Positions 57,166-64,000 of a stretch of 64,000 nucleotides of DNA are shown here, one piece after another. How positions within the stretch are numbered: the stretch's first letter is position 1; each line of letters begins with the position of its first letter. Below the pieces are notes generated by a model. That model saw only the letters and a program-made list of their open reading frames with translations. It did no database searches and was not told the origin of the DNA. The stretch spans positions 17,394-81,393 of the forward strand of contig CALYOS010000004.1 of assembly GCA_945267035.1 (NCBI GenBank), read 5' to 3'. The stretch is from an uncultured Neisseriaceae bacterium (GTDB lineage Bacteria; Pseudomonadota; Gammaproteobacteria; Burkholderiales; Neisseriaceae). Position numbers and translations under genes: made by a program.

Positions 57166-58863
57166 TTAGGCCCAGTATTTCTTTTTCGACGTCTTTCCTA
57201 TACCAGGATTGAAACTATTGGTTGGATCTAGCTGTCGATAAAATTTGGTCAAAGCTGGTTTGGCATGGTACAGATGACCAACATTGTGTTCGGCTGGATA
57301 TTGTGCACCTCTTTGATCCAATATAGCCAACATTTCATCTTCCACTTGGCTGCAATTGGTGCCTTTTTTAGCAATGTAATCTTGATGGAAAACATGGCAG
57401 AAAAAATGTCCATAATACATTTTATGGATAAAGTGCTGATTGATGCTCTCTGGCAAGTGTTCAAACCACTCACTGTCATTCCGACGCAACGCCACATCCA
57501 GTGCAACAATATTTTCTACTTGATCGCTGTGTGCATTGCGATAAGTGGTTGCCGCTCCGGCAGCAGCAAATCGGTGTAACATGGCGGCTTCGGCCTCTTT
57601 TTCATCACAACGGAAAAAATTGCCTTGTTTTTGCTGAAAATAGTCTTTTAAAAACGCCTCTGCTTCAGCAATCCCATCATCAGCCATTTTTAAGATCAAA
57701 TGGTGTTCATAACGGTCGCGGTAATCACGAATGGACTGTGGTAAATGCTGTGGTAGCAATCTAGACACAAACACCGCAAAGCGGTCAGAGAAATTTTTGG
57801 GGAAAAAGGGGATTTTGGCGGTGGTACGATCAACAAAATTTTTGAAAGCAAATAACCGCGGCATGGCATCGGTACCAAATTTTTGAATGGCAATAAAAAT
57901 ATCTTTACCATACACCGCTGCAATATCGAAGGCTTCTCGATGCATATATTCACCCGATACAGGCAGATTTTTAAAGGTGCTCAATATATGCCGGCGAATA
58001 TCATCCAACTCATGAGTATCATTGGTACCTATGTAGAATACAGCTGAGGTTTTTTCAAGAGGAAAAGTGTCCAAACGCACAGCAAAAACCATTAACCGAC
58101 CAGCACTGCCCGATGCTTCATAATGGCGCGCTGGGTCCGCATTGAAGCGGGCTGGTGTATCTGCATCAATTTCACGCACATGATCACGATAGCTGTGATC
58201 GTGCCCCAAACCGGCATCGCGGGTGATGTCTTTATCAGTATATTGACCATTTTGCAGATTATTAAGAATGGCTTCGGGCGTATCGCCCAATTCTATTCCC
58301 AAGTGGTTGACCAGATGCAGCTGATTGTGTTCGTCTAACTGGGCAAATACCGCCATTTGTGTATAAGCTGGACCACGCTGGATCAATGCTCCACCAGAAT
58401 TATTACACACCCCGCCCATGACCGACGCCCCGATGCAGGATGAGCCGATCACGGAATGTGGACCACGATTATATTTTTTCAGTTCTTTTTCTAAGCGAAA
58501 TAAGGTGCTGCCAGGCAGACAGACCACCTGCTCTCCATTGGCAATCACTTTGATCCCGTCTAACCGGCGCGTACTGACAATAACGATAGGGCGGTCGTAA
58601 TCATTACCATCAGGTGTTGATCCGCCCGTCAAGCCGGTATTGGCAGATTGGGTGATCACAATAACATCAGCAGCAACACAGGCCTGCAATACCTGCCATT
58701 GTTCAACTAAACTACCCGGTAATACAACGGCAAGGGCATCACCCACACCAAAACGGATTCCCTGACGATAAGGCAAGGTATGCGCCGGATCTGTCAGAGT
58801 GTGTTGCTGTCCGACGATATTTTGTAACTGTTGGATCAATCCTGATCGATTGTTCGTATCCAT
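57166..58863 (-). CDS. dld: D-lactate dehydrogenase, quinone-linked
   Basis: Peripheral membrane flavoenzyme that oxidises D-lactate to pyruvate and passes electrons to quinone. 565 residues from ATG 58863, with GGAGG eight bases upstream; a TTG one codon earlier is less likely. FAD-binding: [40 protein letters not shown] and [20 protein letters not shown]. The C-terminal membrane-binding/cap domain (~270-565) ends [20 protein letters not shown]. Confidence 0.94.
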   Translation of the reverse strand: MDTNNRSGLIQQLQNIVGQQHTLTDPAHTLPYRQGIRFGVGDALAVVLPGSLVEQWQVLQACVAADVIVITQSANTGLTGGSTPDGNDYDRPIVIVSTRRLDGIKVIANGEQVVCLPGSTLFRLEKELKKYNRGPHSVIGSSCIGASVMGGVCNNSGGALIQRGPAYTQMAVFAQLDEHNQLHLVNHLGIELGDTPEAILNNLQNGQYTDKDITRDAGLGHDHSYRDHVREIDADTPARFNADPARHYEASGSAGRLMVFAVRLDTFPLEKTSAVFYIGTNDTHELDDIRRHILSTFKNLPVSGEYMHREAFDIAAVYGKDIFIAIQKFGTDAMPRLFAFKNFVDRTTAKIPFFPKNFSDRFAVFVSRLLPQHLPQSIRDYRDRYEHHLILKMADDGIAEAEAFLKDYFQQKQGNFFRCDEKEAEAAMLHRFAAAGAATTYRNAHSDQVENIVALDVALRRNDSEWFEHLPESINQHFIHKMYYGHFFCHVFHQDYIAKKGTNCSQVEDEMLAILDQRGAQYPAEHNVGHLYHAKPALTKFYRQLDPTNSFNPGIGKTSKKKYWA

Positions 58864-58967
58864 CAATCATTCCTCCTTCTGAATGGTTAACATGTTATTT
58901 TGATTAACACTAACTATTCTAGAACGATTAGATGTTAACGAAAAGAGCTTTTATATCGTGTCGTGAT

Positions 58968-60809
58968 TCACATTTCTGGAATAAATCCACCACTTTGCCG
59001 CTGCCACAGCATGGCGTACACCCCATTTTTGGCCAATAGCTCACTATGCGTGCCCTGCTCAACAATCCGTCCTTGATCCATAACAATCAGTCGATCCATC
59101 GCAGCAATAGTAGACAGACGGTGTGCTATCGCTACCACAGTTTTTCCTTGCATCAGCTGAGTTAGATTTTCTTGAATGGCTGCTTCCACTTCAGAATCTA
59201 ACGCGCTGGTGGCTTCATCGAGTAATAATATTGGCGCATCTTTCAGGATAACCCGTGCAATAGCAATACGTTGCCGTTGCCCGCCAGATAATTTCACTCC
59301 GCGCTCACCGACATGAGCATCATAGCCATGACGGTCTTTAGCATCGCTCAAAGTAGGAATAAAATCAGCCGCTGCCGCTTTTTCCGCTGCCTGTTGCATT
59401 TCTTGTTCGGTAGCATCAGGTCGACCATAGATAATGTTATCGCGTACCGAACGATGCAATAAAGAAGTATCCTGAGTCACCAGCCCAAGTGCAGCGCGCA
59501 AACTTTCCTGAGTGACATCACGAATATCCTGTCCGTCAATCAAAATCCGACCACCTTGCACATCATAAAAACGCAACAACAAATTGGTTAATGTGGTTTT
59601 GCCCGCTCCACTGCGTCCGACCAAACCCACCTTTTCCCCTGCACGGATATGCAGATTAAAATCAGTTAACAATGGCTTATCAGCGCTATATGCAAAATTA
59701 ACATGTTCAAAATCAATCGCACCATGTACAACCTTTAACGGCAGTGCATTGGGTTTATCCTGAATAGTATGCGGACGCGACAGAATATTCATGCCATCTT
59801 CCACTGTACCGATATTTTCAAACAGGCGTGCACTTTCCCACATGACCCAACGCGATAAACCATTAATGCGCGAAGCCATGGCCGTTGCCGTGGCGATTGC
59901 CCCCACACCAACCTGTCCCTGTATCCATAACCAGATTCCCAGTCCGGCCGAGCTGACCACCAACAAAATATTAATTGCGGTACTCAAACTGTCGAGCAAA
60001 GTGGCCAAACGCATCTGCGCATTAACCGTGACCAAAAATTCCTGCATAGAAGCTTTAGCGTAGGCTGCCTCGCGCGAGCTATGTGAAAAAAGTTTGACTG
60101 TGGCAATATTAGTATAAGCATCAGTAATACGACCGGTCATCAGACTGCGAGCATCTGCCTGCCGTTGAGCGGTACGGGATAGTTGTGGAATCAAAAATTT
60201 TAATACCAGAACAAACAGCACGATCCACATAATAAATGGCAGCAGCAGCCAGCTATCCATACCAGCCAGAATCACGCCACTGGTCACAAAATACACCAGC
60301 ACATACACCATCATATTCGCGACCGACATAACCGTGTCACGTACAGCCAGAGCAGTCTGCATCACCTTGGCTGATACCCGTCCGGCAAATTCATCCTGAT
60401 AAAAGCCCATACTCTGACCGAGCATCAGCCGGTGAAAGTTCCAGCGCAAACGCATCGGGAAAGCGCCCTGCAAAGTCTGAAACTGCACGTTAGAAGACAA
60501 AAACGACCAGAAAATACTGAAAATCATCACTGCGGCCATTAAAAGCAATTCATGCCCTTTATCCGGCCATAATTGTGCAGGCGAATAAGTACCGAGCCAG
60601 TCAACAACTGAGCCCAGAAAACGGAAAACCAGAGCTTCCAGAATACCGGTTCCAACTGTCATGATTACCATCAATAACAACCAGCCTCGGGTACCGTCTA
60701 AACAACTCCAGATAAACGGCAACACCCCTTTTTTTGGTGGTTGTGGCAATGCTTCCGGATAAGCATCTATACGGCTTTCAAACCAGGAAAAAAAACGGTC
60801 AAGAAACAT
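58968..60809 (-). CDS. ABC exporter, fused permease and ATPase
   Basis: 613 residues: six membrane spans (~30-330) and one nucleotide-binding domain (~360-605) with Walker A VGRSGAGKTTLTNLLL, the signature KLSGGQRQRIAIARVI, Walker B PILLLDEATSALDSEVEAAI and the H-loop VAIAHRLSTI. This is a half transporter that works as a dimer. It belongs to the MsbA/multidrug group; the substrate cannot be told. It is divergent from rnpB. Confidence 0.93.
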   Translation of the reverse strand: MFLDRFFSWFESRIDAYPEALPQPPKKGVLPFIWSCLDGTRGWLLLMVIMTVGTGILEALVFRFLGSVVDWLGTYSPAQLWPDKGHELLLMAAVMIFSIFWSFLSSNVQFQTLQGAFPMRLRWNFHRLMLGQSMGFYQDEFAGRVSAKVMQTALAVRDTVMSVANMMVYVLVYFVTSGVILAGMDSWLLLPFIMWIVLFVLVLKFLIPQLSRTAQRQADARSLMTGRITDAYTNIATVKLFSHSSREAAYAKASMQEFLVTVNAQMRLATLLDSLSTAINILLVVSSAGLGIWLWIQGQVGVGAIATATAMASRINGLSRWVMWESARLFENIGTVEDGMNILSRPHTIQDKPNALPLKVVHGAIDFEHVNFAYSADKPLLTDFNLHIRAGEKVGLVGRSGAGKTTLTNLLLRFYDVQGGRILIDGQDIRDVTQESLRAALGLVTQDTSLLHRSVRDNIIYGRPDATEQEMQQAAEKAAAADFIPTLSDAKDRHGYDAHVGERGVKLSGGQRQRIAIARVILKDAPILLLDEATSALDSEVEAAIQENLTQLMQGKTVVAIAHRLSTIAAMDRLIVMDQGRIVEQGTHSELLAKNGVYAMLWQRQSGGFIPEM

Positions 60810-60946
60810 AACTTAAACTTTCTCGTAGGTCACACAGGTACTTAGGCAACCAATATGCCTGATACAAGAATATGATAAAAGGAATCATTATACAACTTCT
60901 GACAAGTAAAACAGTTTGGACACGAGAATGTGATAAAATAAGCGCG

Positions 60947-61311
60947 GTACATCAGCATACCAGACAGTCGCTGTGCACTGCTTCAGTACATAGAGGAAAG
61001 TCCGGGCTCCACAGAGCAGAATGCCGGCTAACGGCCGGGCGCCGTGAGGCGACGGAAAGTGGCGCAGAAAGCATGACCGCCGATGGCTGTGTTTACACAG
61101 CACAGGTAAGGGTGAAATGGTGCGGTAAGAGCGCACCGTACCGTTGGTAACAACGCGTAGCAGGCTAAACCCCATTCGGAGCAAGACCAAACAGGATGCC
61201 TTGAAGCTGCTCGCCGAGCATCCGGGTAGGTTGCTTGAGCGCTATAGTAATGTAGCGCCCAGATGAATGACTGTCCAAGACAGAACCCGGCTTATCGGTT
61301 GCCTGATGTAC
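60947..61311 (+). ncRNA. rnpB: RNase P RNA (bacterial type A)
   Basis: The ribozyme that trims tRNA 5' ends. Closing stem P1 is GTACATCAG at the start with CTGATGTAC at the end. The conserved 5' block GAGGAAAGTCCGGGCTCC, the middle AGGGTGAAATGGTGCGGTAA with GAGCGCACCG, and the 3' block ACAGAACCCGGCTTATCG are all present. It is about 365 nt, as expected. A -10-like TGATAAAAT precedes it. Confidence 0.97.
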
Positions 61312-61518
61312 CTTTCCTGCATTTAATCTAGCCGCTCATTCAAGCTCAGCACAATAACAGGCACTTATCCAGACATTTGATTATTTGATGCCAACAAATA
61401 TTCTGTCACCGTATTGTCACCAACCATCAATAGAGATCTTTATCTGTGTCAATATCCCTGCTCAGTATATTGACATACGCCTGGGCTGCCGGAACAGTTG
61501 GCGCTTATTGCAATCAAT

Positions 61519-61798
61519 CAGTCATGCCCTGTGTGGGGATACGATTGCAACAATTTGGCTCGCGCAGTCACCTCTGCCATGATTTGACGAGAATAAACCA
61601 CTCTGCATCTAGTGATAATAAAAACTCAATCTCTCTCGACGGCAAAAGGTGTAGTACATTAGGTCATCGTTTGCCAATATTCGTAAAATAGTTTAAATTT
61701 AGAATAACTTATCTATCCCCTCAAAAACAGCATACTATAAGGTGTAATCGATAATGTGGCCAACTCAGATTCGAAGCATAAAAAACATGGCAGTATAC
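61519..61798. repeat. ~280-bp direct repeat, copy 1 (leader + gene start)
   Basis: Nearly identical to 62535-62830: the first ~200 bases match throughout, then copy 2 has an extra ~11 bases and scattered changes. It covers the leader and the first ~15 codons of the gene at 61754. The rest of 61312-61753 holds the end of the rnpB region and nothing else I recognise. Confidence 0.9.
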
Positions 61799-62515
61799 TT
61801 ACTTTTGGTTTTGCCATTCTTCAGCTACGCTAATTGCAGTAAACTGATTAACGATTTAACACTTAAATATCATCCTAATGTTTCTGATAAAGATTTTAGC
61901 TTCGAAGATTGTAAGGTTTGGCCTGAAGATCCATCTAAAACTATTGTGGTACTGGCAATCAGCAAAGACCAGGATATTAATTATGCCGGTTTTGATTTAG
62001 ATGTTATTTTAGTCAATAATAAGAATAACAAAGTCATTGCACGCAACTTTGAAAAAAAAGCCATCACCAGTGATGCCATCAATTTTACTGGGTTAAGTAT
62101 CGATACGGCACGCTATTATCCTACTGCTCAGTCAAGAGCTTTCGGCATCCGTCTAAACCGCTCAAACAATTCGAGTTATTTTCCCTACGAAGAACAGAAT
62201 CTTAACTTATATCATTTCCACAATAATAAACTCACCCGCATCCTCTCCATGCTGAAGGTATATCTTTCTGGCGGGGAAGCGAATGATGGATGCATAGGTG
62301 AATTCAATAAAATAGAGAGTATCTTATCCATGAGTGCAAAAAAAACTAACGATTTTGCCGATATTAATGTGACAGATAAACGAACTAAAATCAAAATCAT
62401 CAACTCTGAAATACCAAATGAGTGTGAAGATAAAATAATTAAACTCAAACCAAGAAAATTTACTTTACGTTACAATGGTCAAAAATATGTGATTCCTAAA
62501 ATTAACGATAGATAA
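61754..62515 (+). CDS. Secreted protein of unknown function
   Basis: 253 residues. Signal peptide MWPTQIRSIKNMAVYLLLVL then PFFSYA, cleavage before Asn-Cys; AAGGTG lies upstream of ATG 61754, and an alternative ATG at 61787 would leave a shorter signal. The mature protein has six Cys-type positions and segments such as VVLAISKDQDINYAGFDLDV and NKVIARNFEKKAITSD; family unknown. A fragment of a close paralogue begins at 63838, so a gene family is present. Confidence 0.7.
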   Translation: MWPTQIRSIKNMAVYLLLVLPFFSYANCSKLINDLTLKYHPNVSDKDFSFEDCKVWPEDPSKTIVVLAISKDQDINYAGFDLDVILVNNKNNKVIARNFEKKAITSDAINFTGLSIDTARYYPTAQSRAFGIRLNRSNNSSYFPYEEQNLNLYHFHNNKLTRILSMLKVYLSGGEANDGCIGEFNKIESILSMSAKKTNDFADINVTDKRTKIKIINSEIPNECEDKIIKLKPRKFTLRYNGQKYVIPKINDR

Positions 62516-62534
62516 AGTTATATTGATGCCATGC

Positions 62535-62830
62535 CAGTCATGCCCTGTGTGGGGATACGATTGCAACAATTTGGCTCGCGCAGTCACCTCTGCCATGATT
62601 TGACGAGAATAAACCACTCTGCATCTAGTGATAATAAAAACTCAATCTCTCTCGACGGCAAAAGGTGTAGTACATTAGGTCATCGTTTGCCAATATTCGT
62701 AAAATAGTTTAAATTTAGAATAACTTATCTATCCTAATCTATATCCCCTCAAAAACAGCATACAGTAAGGCTTGAGCAATGATGTGGCCAACTCAGATTC
62801 GAAGCATAAAAAAACATGGCCGTATACTTT
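62535..62830. repeat. ~290-bp direct repeat, copy 2
   Basis: Second copy of the leader and gene start. Here the start ATGTGGCCAACTCAGATTCG is followed by an extra A in the A-run, so the frame stops after 16 codons at about 62830. It fills the gap between the two genes and may supply the promoter of the gene at 62865. Confidence 0.9.
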
Positions 62831-62864
62831 AGAAAAGCATTTTTAAAATTACAAGGATAAAACA

Positions 62865-63755
62865 ATGAGTAGTACAAATGAATACTATCAATTTTCCAAT
62901 AAATTTAATCTTGGTTCAACTATCTTGTTGACTTTGATTGGTATTTTTGTGGCTATTATACTCGGCGTAGTATATGCCATAATTTCTCATTTTTCTCCAT
63001 TAATTCTTATTGATATCGGTCTTCTTGTGGGGATGTATTCTTTGATAGTCGTACTGCAAACTCATTTATCTCAAATAGCGAAGATCCGTAACGTTAAAAT
63101 CAATATTTTAATGACTTTTTTAATCTGTTTGTTTGCCTATTATTCAAATTTGGTTACGTTCGAAGTTTTATTATTCGACACTAACTATCTGTCAAATTGG
63201 ATTTCACTATTTTTATCGCCTATTGATACCATAACTATATTAATAAATGAAATTATACCTTATCGTGAAATCACCATTACAAAAGGTAGCTCAGAAGGTT
63301 CAATTTCAGGGTTGGGATTAGCTGGCGTTTATCTGGTTGAATTCATAGGCTTTCTTTGCCCAATTTTAGCGGCTTTATCTATAGAAGACGCCTTTTGTGA
63401 AGATTGCCAAACTTGGTACAAAAAATATTTTTTCTATTCTTTGTCCAATGAAGAATTAGAAAACAATATAAATAGTAGCCGTGTAGGTAGTTATGCCGAT
63501 GCATTAGCCAATGTAGAACTTCAAAAAGATATTCGGGATTTGCTCGTTCAAAAGACTGACGATCAAATGCCTATGCTAAATTATGAATACTGCCAATGTC
63601 CAAAATGTCAACATAAAAGTATTTTAACCATTACAAAAAAAATGTTAAAACAAACGAAAAAAGGGCCTGAAGTTGAAGATGTGAGTGATGGAATACTTGT
63701 CAATCAAGCTTATATTGACAATCAAACAGATCAGCTATTTTCAACAAAAATCTAG
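62865..63755 (+). CDS. Membrane protein with Cys-rich cytoplasmic part, unknown function
   Basis: 296 residues; ACAAGGATAAAAC is upstream. Four or five membrane spans (~17-45, 48-65, 80-105, 150-175) are followed by a soluble part with FCEDCQTWYKKYFF and YEYCQCPKCQHKS, i.e. two CxxC pairs that could bind zinc. No family recognised. It follows the repeated leader, so it is probably an independent unit of the cassette. Confidence 0.7.
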   Translation: MSSTNEYYQFSNKFNLGSTILLTLIGIFVAIILGVVYAIISHFSPLILIDIGLLVGMYSLIVVLQTHLSQIAKIRNVKINILMTFLICLFAYYSNLVTFEVLLFDTNYLSNWISLFLSPIDTITILINEIIPYREITITKGSSEGSISGLGLAGVYLVEFIGFLCPILAALSIEDAFCEDCQTWYKKYFFYSLSNEELENNINSSRVGSYADALANVELQKDIRDLLVQKTDDQMPMLNYEYCQCPKCQHKSILTITKKMLKQTKKGPEVEDVSDGILVNQAYIDNQTDQLFSTKI

Positions 63756-63787
63756 CATATAAACAATTAATTATTCTCTTTTAAATC

Positions 63788-63809
63788 AGGTACTCTCAAG
63801 AGTACCTGA
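63788..63809 (+). terminator. Hairpin after the membrane protein gene
   Basis: A perfect 10-bp palindrome (CAGGTACTCT with AGAGTACCTG, 2-base centre) 33 bases past the stop. No T-run follows, so it is only terminator-like. Confidence 0.5.
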
Positions 63810-63837
63810 AAACCATTATTTTAAAATAAAGTCTACT

Positions 63838-64000
63838 TTCTTTTGGATTTTCCATTTTTCAGCTACGCTGATTGCTGTAAATTGATAAAAGATTTAACAC
63901 TTAAGTATCTATGTTAAAACTTCTTTTGATGATCGTTACTATATCGTCGTTTTTAACTCAGATAAAATTCATAGGACAGAAGTAGTAATAGACAGAACCA
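63838..64000 (+). pseudogene. Fragment related to the secreted protein at 61754
   Basis: The frame FLDFPFFSYADCCKLIKDLT then LKYLC matches residues ~18-42 of the protein at 61754 (PFFSYANCSKLINDLTLKY), then stops at an early TAG/TAA-type break; a new ATG frame follows to the window edge (MLKLLLMIVTISSF). It could be a decayed copy or one continued past the window. Confidence 0.6.

Noticed and set aside
60872..61190. Open frames on both strands at 60.9-61.2 kb
   Set aside because: They lie over the RNase P RNA gene, which explains the conservation.

Overview
The window is about 40% G+C and looks like a chromosome segment of a betaproteobacterium of the Neisseriaceae type. The evidence is a DUF3579 protein, a DUF421/GFA/PrfH accessory mix, a YciO next to an M50-like gene, and a general gene repertoire (pgi, pncC, amtB, rpoH, ybeY-corC-lnt, mltA, mutS, mgtE, dld, rnpB). 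Genus cannot be fixed from the sequence alone. The region carries many decaying genes and fragments, which suggests a host-adapted genome under reduction.

Layout. 1-9.1 kb: housekeeping genes (3' end of pgi, pncC, amtB with a ruined glnK behind it, a DUF3579-acetyltransferase fusion, rpoH, ybeY-corC-lnt). 9.1-10 kb: non-coding DNA with a long hairpin. 10-14.2 kb: a five-gene operon with a MglA-like GTPase, roadblock proteins, a receiver-like protein and a membrane-anchored repeat protein; then mltA.

16.1-34.5 kb: the centrepiece, a glycyl-radical bacterial microcompartment (GRM) locus, all on the minus strand. It encodes a glycyl radical dehydratase with its activase, a CoA-acylating aldehyde dehydrogenase, an iron-type alcohol dehydrogenase, EutJ-like, flavoprotein-like and GlcG/PduO-C-like proteins, and a GrpU-like iron-sulfur shell protein. 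It also has BMC-H, BMC-T and BMC-P shell proteins, a second-site SAM synthetase (metK), and two PocR-domain histidine kinases with one AraC-type response regulator. Active-site residues favour a diol or polyol (1,2-propanediol or glycerol) over choline. The expected pathway is diol to aldehyde, then to acyl-CoA (with NADH) and alcohol (using NADH) inside the shell. A membrane protein and acetate kinase lie just beyond on the plus strand; no phosphotransacylase was recognised. The BMC-H + BMC-T gene pair is present twice as a 1,118-bp block that reads as identical, in direct orientation, flanking the catalytic and regulatory core.

37.5-40.3 kb: mutS and an initiator tRNA-Met with clear promoter and terminator. 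40.3-49.7 kb: an AT-rich, eroded accessory zone with toxin-like remnants, a DUF421 gene and its truncated inverted copy, an rtcB-prfH RNA-repair/ribosome-rescue pair, a frameshifted macro-domain gene and orphan lipoprotein genes. 49.7-61.3 kb: conserved genes (yciO, an M50-like protein without its zinc motif, prmC, mgtE, lysR, aldo/keto reductase, dld, ABC exporter, rnpB). These are interrupted by an orphan TPP riboswitch with a thiB stump and by a 5' fragment of argS. 61.5-64 kb: a tandemly repeated accessory cassette with secreted and membrane proteins of unknown function.
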